Assembly: GCA_945906815.1 (NCBI GenBank)
Contig: CAMDRT010000005.1
Location: forward strand, 96,185-160,184
Reading direction: 5' to 3'
Origin: Bordetella parapertussis
GTDB lineage: Bacteria > Pseudomonadota > Gammaproteobacteria > Burkholderiales > SG8-41
DNA: 64,000 bases
The position numbers were made by a program, and so were the translations under genes. Within the stretch, counting starts at the first letter, position 1. The number at the start of each line of letters is the position of its first letter. Positions 47,401 through 54,537 of this stretch are shown in pieces. Under the pieces are notes generated by a model that had not been told where the DNA came from, did no database searches, and worked only from the letters and a program-made list of their open reading frames with translations.

Positions 47401-50400
47401 TCAACCACATTGACGTTCAATGTGCCATTGGAACTGTCGCCATCTTTGTCTGTGACGATAACCGCGAAGGCATCCGTAGCCGTATCGCCCGCGGTGTTGT
47501 CTGTGAGCGTGTAGCTGTAGGTCATGGCGCCATCACCTGAGACCGGGTCGTAAGTGAATCCGGTCACTGTCAGTGTGCCGTGGTCGCCGGGGATGGTTTG
47601 GCCATTGCTGTTAATCGTTACACCGTCGAGCGTCAGGGAACCCAGCCCGTCTACGGTTTTGAAGGTAAGCGCACCACCAGTGGTTTCACTGTTGGAGGCT
47701 GCGTCACTACCAGCAGACTCGCCAGGACGCGCGGGCAAGCCCGCCTCCTTGACTTCATCTGACGGCACGTTCATCACGTTTGCGCCGTCGCCTATGTTAA
47801 TGGTCAGGGTTGCTGCGACTGAGTCGCCGTCCAGATCGGTCAGTGCATAACGGAAGACGTCTACCACGTCTCCCGGTGTGTTCGTATTGCGCGTGTAGGT
47901 ATATTCACCGTTAGGCTGAATGATAAGAACACCATACTGACCATTGATGGTGGTACCACCTGCAGCGACAGGCTGATTGGGTGTGCCAAAGCTGGAAATG
48001 CCTGACACTGTTGCGTTATCCGCGCCCGGGGTATCCGCTCCCGCGCTCGTAGTGCCCACTGCGGTGATGACGTTGCCTGACTCCGGCGCAAAGCTGCCAC
48101 TGCCTACGGTGTCGGTGTCGTTCAGTGCCGCCGGTACATCGTCAATAATATTGACGGTGAGCGGAGCGCTGGAACTATCGCCATCGAGTTCGGTAACCAC
48201 GACCGTAAAGCTGTCCGTAGTGGTGTCACCTTGTGTTCTTTCAGTCAGGGTATAGCTGTAGTTGACGACACCTTCACCGGTGGCCGGGTTGTAGTTGTAG
48301 TTGGTCAAGGTCAGCGTGCCATGGTCGCCCAGGAAGGTTTGGCCCGTGGTGCCAGTAACGGCTACACCATCCAGCGTCACGGCCTGCAGGCCGTCTACGG
48401 CCTTGAAGGTGAAAACGCCATTAGTGGTTTCGCTGTCTGTCAGTGCGGCACTGCCCGTGGGCAAGCCCGCTTCGTTCACTTGCGTGCCCGGCACATTCAA
48501 TTGCACCAGCGAGTCACCAATGTTGATGGTGAGGTTGGCTGCTGTGGTATCGCCGTCGCTATCGGTCAGCGTGTAACGGAAGGTATCCACCACGCCCCCC
48601 GGCGTGCCTTGATTGCGGGTGTAGCTGTAGTCGCCGTTCGGGTTGATGGTGAGTACGCCGTATTGGCCGTTGACGGTCAACACACCGCCTGCGTTGGCTG
48701 GCGTATTACCCGGCTGATTGCCGCTGGCTACGCCCGTCAGGGTCGCGTTGTCCGCGCCCGGCGTGTCAGCGCCCGGCAGACCGCTGGTGGTGCCCACGCT
48801 GGTCATGACGTTGCCCGTTTCGGGACCGAAGGAACCTGTTGCTACGCTGTCGGTATCGTTACGTGCCGTCGGTACGTCATCAATGATGTCAATGGTCAGC
48901 GTTCCACCCGAGGTGCCGCCATTTTTGTCGGTAACCACAACCGCGAAGTCCTCGGTGGTGGTGTCGCCCAAGGTGTTGTCAGTCAACTTGTAGCTATAGG
49001 TCACGATGCCATTGCCGGTGACCTGATCGTAGGTGAACCCGGTCACGGTCAGCGTGCCATGGTCGCCTGTAATGGCCTGGTTGATAGTGCCCGTCACTGC
49101 AACGCCATCCAGCGTTACTGCCTGTAAGCCGTCTTTGGCATTGAAGTTGATGACACCGGAGGTGGTTTCGCTATTGGCCGCTGCGTCACTACCTGCCGGT
49201 TCGCCGCCACGCGCTGGCAAGCCCGCTTCGTCAACCTTCGAACCTTCGAGTTTCAATTGCACCGGCGCATCGCCGATGTCGATGTTGAGGTTTGCGGTCG
49301 AGGTATCGCCATCGCTGTCGGTCAGTGTGTAAGTAAAGGTATCCGTCACACCGCCCGGGGTACCCGGGGTACGGGCGTAGCTGTAATCACCGTTCGGGTT
49401 GATGGTGAGAACGCCATATTCACCGGGAATTGTGATTACGCCATTAGGGCCGACAAGCGGTTGGCCCACGGGGCTGGATACGCCTGTTACTAACGTTGCG
49501 GTATCCGCACCTGGGGTATCCACGCCGGGCAAGCCGCTGGTGGTGCCCGCTGCCGTGATGACGTTGCCCGTCTCTGGCCCAAAGGTGCCTGCGGCTATCG
49601 AGTCGGTGTCGTCACGCGCTGTAGGCAAATCGTCAATTATGGTGATCGGCAGCGTGGCCGGTCCAGAGGTCGCGCCAGCCCTGTCGGTGACGATGACGGT
49701 GAATATGTCTTGCTCCGGCTGGCCGGGAATATCGGTTACTGGCACTTCAAGCAGATAAGTAAAGCCTGCGACTCCGGTAGTCGGGTCGTACGAGTCGATG
49801 GTCATTTTGCCTGCGGGGGTGTCGATAACCGTGCCCGGCAGGGAATTCAAAGGAACCGATTGGCCGTTGATGGTGACAGTAAGAATGTCCGCCAAACCAT
49901 CCGGATCGCCGATGGTGAACGTGCCTTTCTTTTCTTCACCGAAGCTTGCGCTATCGGAACCGATGGCAAGTGCCGCCTCGTAAACTAGTGCGTCACCCGG
50001 CGCCAGATCAAATTTGACCGTAGGCGGGTCGTTGGGAGCGATAAGGGTGACAGTGGCGGTTGACGTGCCGTTGTAGCCATCGGTCATCGAGTAAACAAAA
50101 GTGTCCGGGCCACGTACGATCGTTGGCGGCGTATACACAAACGTGCCATCCAGGTGCATCACCACCGTGCCGCCATGAGTCGTTATGATAGTAAAGTCAC
50201 CGTTCGGCTGCACAGTGTTGTTGGGGACGAGTGCCAGCGTCTCGAAGGGGCCATCGCCGGCGTCATCCAGGGTCTCGCCCGGGTCTTTGTGCGTGAGTAC
50301 GCTGGGCAACGCGGTCGGTTGCCCGCGAAGCACGTCATAACTGTCGTCTCGCGCCAGCGGCGGCCGATCATCATCAATAATAGTGACTTGCGCGGTGCCG

Positions 50401-52448
50401 CCCGTCGGGCTGATCGTTGCGTTGACCGCATGGGTCAGCACGATGTTGAATAGTTCGTTCGCTTCAACCAGATGGTCCTGAACGATGCTGACCGGCACAA
50501 TAAATTCTGTCTGCCCCGCAGGAATGGTGACGGTAGCGGTAAGCACGCCAAAAAAATCGGCCGGGCTGTTTGCGCTAATCGCATTGATCACGTAGGTTAC
50601 TTCGACCGGCAGGGTATAGGCGTGATCGAGTTTCAGTACAAAATTTATTTCTTTGGGGTCGGGGTGCGTGCCTTCGAGCACATCGGCGCCTTCCAGGGTA
50701 ATCATCACGCTGGAGGGGTCGTCGCCCGGAGGAATAACAGGCGTGCCTATGTTGATCAACAAATCGGCAGTGGAAGTGTCGCCGGTGCCGTCAGTCAGTG
50801 TGTATTGGAAGGTCTCGGTTACACCGCCGGGCGCACCCGGGTCACGGTTGTAGAGGTAGCTGCCGTCGGGATTGATGGTGAGCGTGCCAAACTGGCCGAG
50901 GACGGTAATCACGCCACCGATGTTGCTGATGGGCGTGCCGGTAATCGCTGTAACTATCGCGCCGTCGGCGCCCGGCGTATCCGCTCCGGCACCGCCACTG
51001 GTGGTGCCGGAGCCGGTAATGACGTTGCCGGTGGCAACCGAATTGCCCAGCGGTATGTCATCGATATCGGTACGGGCTATAGGTTTATTGGCAGGCACGC
51101 CGATATTGATCAGCAGGTTGGCAATCGAGGTATCGCCACTGCCATCTGTCAGCGTATAGGTAAATTCCTCTACTTTGCCTTCGGAACCTGGGTTACTGTT
51201 ATAGGTATAGCTGCCGTTGGGGTTGAGGGTGAGCGTGCCAAATTGGCCGACGATGGTAATCACGCCGTTGTTGATACTGGGCGGATTGCCGCTGGGGCTG
51301 CTAACGCTGGTTACTATCGCGCCCTCGGCACCGACAGTATCCGCGCCGGCAACGCCGCTGGTGGTGCCGGCGCCCGTGATGACGTTACCCGTGGCGACCG
51401 AACTGCCCGCCGCTACCACGTCGACGTCGGTGCGGGCTACGGGCACAGCGACGGGCGTGCCTATGTCGATCAGCAAATCAGCCTTTGAAGTGTCGCCGGT
51501 GCCGTCGGTCAGCGTGTAGGTGAATTTATCCACTACGCCGTCGGGAGAACCTGGATTACGGTCGTAGACATAACTGCCGTCGGGATTGATGTTGAGAGTG
51601 CCAAACAGGCCCACCAGGGTAATCACGCCGCCAGGGTTTACGACGGCCGGGCTGCCGCTAGGGCTGGTAACAAGGGTTACGGTTACACCGTCCGCGCCTG
51701 GAATATCAATGCCCGCGCTGCCGCTGGTGGTACCCAAGCCAGTAATGACATTGCCGGTGGCAACAAACGTGCCGGCGCGTATGGCGTCGACGTCGGTACG
51801 GGCCAGCGGTACGTCGTTAGGCGTACCGGGCGGCGGCGGCGGAGGATTGCCGATCTGCACACTTATCGACACCGATACACTCGGCGTTGGCGGCAGTAGG
51901 TTGTACGGAATGGTGTCGGGAGAGGTCACTGCCACTCCCAAGGTGTTGTAGCCTGACGTTACGGGGCCTATTTGGTTGGCTTGGTCAAGATTCGGCGGTG
52001 GTTCAGTTCCGCTGCCGTCACCGCCAACACCCGCGCCAGGGGCTGGTTGACCACCGGCCGCCGTGCCTTGTAACTTGGTAAGTTCATCCGCGACGGAAAT
52101 ATCACCTGCGTCTAGCTTGGCTTGCAAAGCTGCTATCTGGGCTGCTTTGGCCTCGGCGGCGAGGCGAGCCGCATCGTCCACGGTTGGACGGAGCGCCGTG
52201 TCGCGCGTATCGGCAAGGAGATCTCCCTCGAGCGTCATCTTGGACTCACGGCCCATATCAATCATGTTGCCATTGGCAAGCTGCACTTGCACCACGGAAT
52301 TGGCGCCCGTTTGCACTACTTCTTTCGCGTACACTTTGTCGCCCACGCCGACAGTGCGCGTCATGCCATCGACGCCAACAACTTTCACCTCGCCGATCGC
52401 TACCCTGACGGTGCCGACCTCTGCATTTGTGGCGGATGCTGTTGCCAT
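41409..52448 (-). CDS. Giant Lap-type RTX biofilm adhesin with retention module, two vWA domains and RTX repeats
   Basis: Cell-surface adhesin of 3,679 residues, exported by the type I system encoded at 54.5-60.4 kb. Residues 1-130 are a LapA-like retention module (VGTVRVAIGEVKVVGVDGMT) ending in the LapG-type site TAAG (129-132). Six VCBS-like blocks with GNVITxxGTTSG follow, three of about 115 residues before and three longer ones after a Calx-beta-like block (about 560-670) and a tandem-95-like block. Five modules of about 175-190 residues (about 1910-2800) contain two almost identical copies. Two vWA domains with MIDAS motifs (DVSGSMG near 2827; DTSGSMM near 3202) precede RTX nonapeptides (GGAGNDxLxG, near 3445 and 3530-3565) and a C-terminal secretion region. 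AGGAG lies 6 nt before the ATG. As a retained adhesin it would be plugged in TolC until LapG cuts it. Ligand unknown. Confidence 0.95.
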   Translation of the reverse strand: MATASATNAEVGTVRVAIGEVKVVGVDGMTRTVGVGDKVYAKEVVQTGANSVVQVQLANGNMIDMGRESKMTLEGDLLADTRDTALRPTVDDAARLAAEAKAAQIAALQAKLDAGDISVADELTKLQGTAAGGQPAPGAGVGGDGSGTEPPPNLDQANQIGPVTSGYNTLGVAVTSPDTIPYNLLPPTPSVSVSISVQIGNPPPPPPGTPNDVPLARTDVDAIRAGTFVATGNVITGLGTTSGSAGIDIPGADGVTVTLVTSPSGSPAVVNPGGVITLVGLFGTLNINPDGSYVYDRNPGSPDGVVDKFTYTLTDGTGDTSKADLLIDIGTPVAVPVARTDVDVVAAGSSVATGNVITGAGTTSGVAGADTVGAEGAIVTSVSSPSGNPPSINNGVITIVGQFGTLTLNPNGSYTYNSNPGSEGKVEEFTYTLTDGSGDTSIANLLINIGVPANKPIARTDIDDIPLGNSVATGNVITGSGTTSGGAGADTPGADGAIVTAITGTPISNIGGVITVLGQFGTLTINPDGSYLYNRDPGAPGGVTETFQYTLTDGTGDTSTADLLINIGTPVIPPGDDPSSVMITLEGADVLEGTHPDPKEINFVLKLDHAYTLPVEVTYVINAISANSPADFFGVLTATVTIPAGQTEFIVPVSIVQDHLVEANELFNIVLTHAVNATISPTGGTAQVTIIDDDRPPLARDDSYDVLRGQPTALPSVLTHKDPGETLDDAGDGPFETLALVPNNTVQPNGDFTIITTHGGTVVMHLDGTFVYTPPTIVRGPDTFVYSMTDGYNGTSTATVTLIAPNDPPTVKFDLAPGDALVYEAALAIGSDSASFGEEKKGTFTIGDPDGLADILTVTINGQSVPLNSLPGTVIDTPAGKMTIDSYDPTTGVAGFTYLLEVPVTDIPGQPEQDIFTVIVTDRAGATSGPATLPITIIDDLPTARDDTDSIAAGTFGPETGNVITAAGTTSGLPGVDTPGADTATLVTGVSSPVGQPLVGPNGVITIPGEYGVLTINPNGDYSYARTPGTPGGVTDTFTYTLTDSDGDTSTANLNIDIGDAPVQLKLEGSKVDEAGLPARGGEPAGSDAAANSETTSGVINFNAKDGLQAVTLDGVAVTGTINQAITGDHGTLTVTGFTYDQVTGNGIVTYSYKLTDNTLGDTTTEDFAVVVTDKNGGTSGGTLTIDIIDDVPTARNDTDSVATGSFGPETGNVMTSVGTTSGLPGADTPGADNATLTGVASGNQPGNTPANAGGVLTVNGQYGVLTINPNGDYSYTRNQGTPGGVVDTFRYTLTDSDGDTTAANLTINIGDSLVQLNVPGTQVNEAGLPTGSAALTDSETTNGVFTFKAVDGLQAVTLDGVAVTGTTGQTFLGDHGTLTLTNYNYNPATGEGVVNYSYTLTERTQGDTTTDSFTVVVTELDGDSSSAPLTVNIIDDVPAALNDTDTVGSGSFAPESGNVITAVGTTSAGADTPGADNATVSGISSFGTPNQPVAAGGTTINGQYGVLIIQPNGEYTYTRNTNTPGDVVDVFRYALTDLDGDSVAATLTINIGDGANVMNVPSDEVKEAGLPARPGESAGSDAASNSETTGGALTFKTVDGLGSLTLDGVTINSNGQTIPGDHGTLTVTGFTYDPVSGDGAMTYSYTLTDNTAGDTATDAFAVIVTDKDGDSSNGTLNVNVVDDVPTAHFDLGTVASGQTLTASATQGVQSNDVFGADSKDAAGGVVGVKAGNDTSAPVSTGTGTAIAGALGTLTLSADGSYTYTANPNVNGSDTFVYTIKDGDGDLSTTTLTINVNPIGPLPAAGTVTVDEAALATGSNPGSTNEIGNGNLGLPAGITVVTGAQQDQTGAHGTLHVNADGSFTYTLTSPMHSGAFQGANTVNGVESFTVATTDANGNTSTATITVNVKDDVPSIADNVVPIVAAVEEDGMSGLPDDRSTGNKEPGDINSDDETNSTIAGSLLTLVKTGADTPPTFALKLDANDLPTLFSNGEAVTYATSDTNADNVADTLMATAGGRAVFTLTVNTNGSWAFDLKDQLDHVAEGGENDALRTNVAGTTSAPNIDFSKLIQITDADGDTAEPLGVGNFAIRVQDDIPTMKTNFVPVVAAVDEDGLPTGNADAGRTGETTGTGSAVATGGAGALSGLVSVGADEEPSFGLNAVATPVNSGLDSKGADVLIVSDGTTLHGYVDVDGVAGFGAGDRDVFTLTVGADGSYRFELKDQIDHATGAGENLLTNALDLSGFIKATDKDGDTLPGLAAGAFAVQVRDDIPTMKTNFVPVVAAVDEDGLPTANADAGRTGETTGTGSAVATGGAGALSGLVSVGADEEPRFGLNVVATPVNSGLDSKGADVLIVSDGTTLHGYVDVDGVAGFGGADRDVFTLTVGTDGSYRFELKDQIDHATGAGENLLTNALDLSDFIKATDKDGDTLPGLAAGAFAVQVRDDIPTRAPGAAPVTATVEEDGMAGAATGDLSTGNKAAAGDSNSDDEASGAAGSLTALFSVGADEALTTSLSGDTSGLPALLSKGEAVTYTVNAANDLLTATAGGRMVFTLSVGANGGWAFDLKDQLDHVAGGNENSALRTVGGGSVTGLDFSGLIIGTDADGDTVKPLLAGDFAITVQDDIPVANLGNVTGNVDEDGLDNHSVDASRPTEVNGGGALTATGSVASLVSVGADEPGAFSLNSALTSAQIKAAIGQTLTSDGTELTYSILGSTVTAKAGAADVFTLTVDSEGAYNFTLTAHLDHPTLNATPAGSNGEFDNAENALNINFGGLLTYTDKDGDKITLGGTTGASLNIKVQDDIPIAVDITKSTTADASAITNLTLIFDVSGSMGTLTTVAKPNGGFYTRLEMEQISAQSLINEYAALGSVKVTVVTFSTGLGVATYWQDAGSAISTINGLTASGYTNYDAGIAAAKLGYNTTNMTGLLPNAKDVLYFLSDGMPNKPYGSAGMSGTEETAWQNFLKGDAAAGNNAGEEITAYSLGMGPDVNAAALNPIAYNGVTSVDTNAIIVSDFSQLTQTLLSTVQAPPVIGSLLTDPNPDAGFGADNGWVQVLTVDGQTYIYDQKTDTATGPTVTGQFDTLTNQWTVTTSNNGTIVVDMDDGVYVYTPPVNPTGATVETIGFTLTDRDGDTANANLTVNVIAPVLVVGQNVNDQTGQATPHKVDPAGAVTGEIAGSSASDMLIGDIGGGQLQGKNTNVILMLDTSGSMMEQFGTGGLTRLAGLQAGVLDALTALANSGAENVRVHMNDFATGLKGSGTFNLVENGAVDTAQLAAATTYVNGLNTNDNGWTNYEASLNDALGWVNGTNNLLTGADVINQAVFVSDGGPNTALTGNSNNASAGGGLNAEEAMQHLTGTATAATNNPAGIDTVSEIGEIERLFGQIQAIGMGLPEDDPLVPFEPIDVMTAVEGAPTFTDPGATNTLNPLELKNTLLTSLTSNVTLSAVGNDVLTGGAGNDILYGDTVNTDVLGAARALGLPTGAGWEVFERLETGSSGWTRADTLNYIRTHSAELAVESVGTGGATRAGGHDTLTAGAGNDTVYGQEGNDIIIGGAGNDILNGGSGADTFVFNNADKGSAALPAVDTIRDFNPDTATANKDVLNLSDLLQGENAGNLSSYLTFAQTGADVTLSVQSTGIAGQMDQKIVLQGVTMAQLAGSNPADSAGVIANLLANNKLLTD
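45111..46160 (-). repeat. Two adjacent, nearly identical 525-bp copies inside the adhesin gene
   Basis: Copies at 45111-45635 and 45636-46160 each encode 175 residues (adhesin residues about 2097-2271 and 2272-2446). By eye only seven residues differ. They are far more alike than other repeats in the gene, which indicates recent unequal crossover or gene conversion. Confidence 0.95.
52053..52064 (-). other. Predicted LapG cleavage site TAAG in adhesin
   Basis: Codons 129-132 read Thr-Ala-Ala-Gly, in GTAAGGQPAPG, directly after the retention module and at the start of a Gly/Pro-rich linker. In P. fluorescens LapA the protease cuts between the two alanines of TAAG at nearly the same distance from the N-terminus. 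Confidence 0.8.
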
Positions 52449-52566
52449 TTTCGTCTCCTGGAATCTCGGTTAAGCTTGCTGTGGCATGCGCCTATCGCCT
52501 ATTGAGGTGCACGCCTCCTGTGCTGGGTTGAATCATGCGCGTGTCAAATGACGAAAAAAAGGGCCT

Positions 52567-52582
52567 TTGGTATCAATACCAA
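52567..52582. promoter_or_regulatory. Perfect palindrome upstream of the adhesin gene
   Basis: TTGGTATCAATACCAA has two exact 7-bp half-sites around CA and lies about 120 bp upstream of the adhesin ATG, within a 287-bp gap between the M23 peptidase and adhesin genes. TTGACA on the minus strand (complement of 52596-52601) lies just before it. It could be an operator for a dimeric regulator. The rest of the gap shows no gene. Confidence 0.45.
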
Positions 52583-52735
52583 GGTATCGAGTGTGTCAAT
52601 TGTCACGGGTCGATGCGGGACGTTATGCGCACGGTCGCAGCAAGATGCCGCTGCGTAAACGTGTTTTGAGCGGCTAATTCCTGCGCCCATGAATAGCTGT
52701 GGCGCACCTAGAGTGCCCGGCACGCGACAAACAAA

Positions 52736-54055
52736 CTACTCTAAAATCAATTGGTTAGTTTGGGTTGCCAGATCCAGGCCAGCGCGATAGCGCTTTACCA
52801 GGCCCGCAAAGCCGGGAGCGGCGACTAGGGTGATATCGATCACGTTGGGGGTAGGCACCACTGTCCATGCGCCCGTCGCCGAGCGTAGATGAAACTCGAA
52901 GTGCAAATGCGGCCCGGTGGCCAGACCGCTCATGCCGACAAAGCCTATGGTCTGGCCCTGTGTGATTTTATCGCCCGCTGCGAGTTGGGGCGCGTAGGCA
53001 CTCAAGTGTGCGTAGTAGGTCAAAAACTTTTCGTAATGCCGCACCATCACCAACTCGCCATAACCGCCTCGCCGGCCGACGAATTCCACCACGCCATCAG
53101 CGACAGACATGACTTTGCTGCCCGTGGGCGCCGCGTAATCCACGCCGCGATGCGCGCGCCACACACCGAGTATCGGATGAAAGCGTGCGAGCGTGAAATC
53201 CGATGTGACGCGCGTGAACGCCAGCGGCGAACGGCGAAACAAGCGTTGTGTGCTGTTGCCGCTGGCGTCGAAATAGGCGGCGCGCCCTTGCGTGTCGTGT
53301 GCATAGTATGCGCGATACTGGCGTGGGCCTACTTCGAGCTCGGCGGCTAATATGCGCCCCGAATTCTCGATGAACCCTTCGCGGTAATGTGCTTCGTAGA
53401 CAATGGTACAACGATAACCTTGATGCAGCTCGCGCAGAAAATCCACTTTGCCGGCGAAGATTTCAGTCAGTTGCAAAGCGATGTTTTCCGGCAGCCCGAT
53501 GGCATCGGTGGCGGTGAACAAGGACGCCTTGGAAGGATCCGCGCGCATGCGCTCCAGCACACGTGGATCGACCGCGAGTGGGCGCACCTGCAACGAGGCA
53601 TGGGTTAGGTGCAGTAGGTAGGCTTCGTCGCGCGTTACCACGTATTCCACTTCCAGCGCATCGTCCGCCAGTGCGGTGGCGCGCAAGAACTTTCCGGGCA
53701 GCAGTTGCGGCATCGTCGCCTGCCGGGTTTGCGCAGCGCCCGCAGGCAGTTTAATGGAAAGCTGCGTGGCGATGCGTTGAAACAGGTGTTCCCAGGTGTC
53801 GGTTTTTTGCGCGCGCACTTCTATCACGGGTGCGGCTTTGCCGCCAGGCAGAAAATTTCTCGAACGCGCATCGAGCGTGCTTGCGCTCACCGGCGCCACG
53901 CGAAACGCGGCAACTTCCATTACGGGCTGGGACAGCGGGGGAATTACGGCCTGTGGGATGGGGCCAGCGGCTGGCGGCGGCGCAGAGGGTTGCCCCGGCA
54001 CGGGGCCTGCGGCCAGCAGCGCCCCTAAAATTAAACACGGCAAAAGCAATCGCAT
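52736..54055 (-). CDS. M23-family peptidoglycan DD-metallopeptidase
   Basis: Exported zinc endopeptidase of about 439 residues, expected to cut peptide cross-links in peptidoglycan. The signal peptide is MRLLLPCLILGALLAAGPVPGQ, followed by a Pro/Ala linker and an N-terminal inhibitory-type domain (VIEVRAQKTDTWEHLFQRIA resembles an OapA/LysM-like segment). The M23 core has HRGVDYAAPTG, with His and Asp ligands, and GPHLHFEFHL with the HxH motif. The start at 54055 is the first ATG with a signal peptide; a TTG lies 15 bp upstream. Its position between the secretion genes and the adhesin suggests it may open the wall for the secretion machine, an inference from location. Confidence 0.88.
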   Translation of the reverse strand: MRLLLPCLILGALLAAGPVPGQPSAPPPAAGPIPQAVIPPLSQPVMEVAAFRVAPVSASTLDARSRNFLPGGKAAPVIEVRAQKTDTWEHLFQRIATQLSIKLPAGAAQTRQATMPQLLPGKFLRATALADDALEVEYVVTRDEAYLLHLTHASLQVRPLAVDPRVLERMRADPSKASLFTATDAIGLPENIALQLTEIFAGKVDFLRELHQGYRCTIVYEAHYREGFIENSGRILAAELEVGPRQYRAYYAHDTQGRAAYFDASGNSTQRLFRRSPLAFTRVTSDFTLARFHPILGVWRAHRGVDYAAPTGSKVMSVADGVVEFVGRRGGYGELVMVRHYEKFLTYYAHLSAYAPQLAAGDKITQGQTIGFVGMSGLATGPHLHFEFHLRSATGAWTVVPTPNVIDITLVAAPGFAGLVKRYRAGLDLATQTNQLILE

Positions 54056-54103
54056 AGAACAACTCACCAAGGCCAGCAGGCCGAAACTGGCATTGGCGCC
54101 GGG

Positions 54104-54448
54104 TCAAATAATGTCGTCGACATCCACGATAATACTCTTGACCGCGTGCATGCGTTCACGCGTGGAAAGCCGTTCGAGATATTTGATGCCCGCCGCTTGC
54201 GGTAGATCGGTGAATTTTATGACGCCATTGCCGATCAACACATCGATCATGTCTTCCACCAGCCGTGCCATGCTGCTGTCGCTTTCGGCGAGATGGCGAC
54301 GTAACGCCTCGATCGTATTGGCGCTATGCTCTTGCTGGAATGCCGTCATCTCACTGGCGTCCGGCGCGATGGGCTCGCTGGCGCCCGTCACTGGCTGTTC
54401 AAACACCTGGACGACTTTCCCTTCGGCATCCCGGATTACATAGGGCAT
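54104..54448 (-). CDS. Small conserved protein of unknown function in the adhesin locus
   Basis: 114 residues beginning MPYVIRDAEGKVVQVFEQPV, with an acidic mid-part (ASEPIAPDASEMTAFQQEHS), a helical region (SMARLVEDMIDVLIGNGVIKFTDLP) and an acidic end (SIIVDVDDII). No signal peptide or membrane helix, so cytoplasmic. Short proteins with this MPYVxRD opening often carry a misleading tryptophan-synthase-beta label in databases; no PLP-enzyme feature is present here. GGAG lies 8 nt before the ATG at 54448. It starts after the tolC terminator and precedes the M23 gene by 48 bp. Confidence 0.7.
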   Translation of the reverse strand: MPYVIRDAEGKVVQVFEQPVTGASEPIAPDASEMTAFQQEHSANTIEALRRHLAESDSSMARLVEDMIDVLIGNGVIKFTDLPQAAGIKYLERLSTRERMHAVKSIIVDVDDII

Positions 54449-54485
54449 GGCGCGCACTCCACAGTGGCTAGTCTGATCAACTGTC

Positions 54486-54519
54486 GCAAAACAACAAGAG
54501 GCGCACGCAGCGCCTCTTG
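54486..54519 (-). terminator. Terminator hairpin after the TolC-type gene
   Basis: On the minus strand CAAGAGGCGC and GCGCCTCTTG form a perfect 10-bp stem with a 5-nt loop, then TTGTTTTG. It lies 19 bp beyond the TolC-type stop and separates the secretion genes from the small protein, M23 and adhesin genes. Confidence 0.78.
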
Positions 54520-54537
54520 CAACAGCAACCACATCAC

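Noticed and set aside
50472..51488. Long plus-strand open frames opposite the adhesin repeats
   Set aside because: They recur wherever the repetitive Gly/Thr/Asp-rich coding sequence recurs; the translations are artefacts of codon bias in the adhesin gene.
54104..54448. Reading the small protein as a tryptophan synthase beta subunit
   Set aside because: It is 114 residues and has no PLP-binding lysine motif or TrpB fold signature; the label is known to be a propagated misannotation for similar short proteins.
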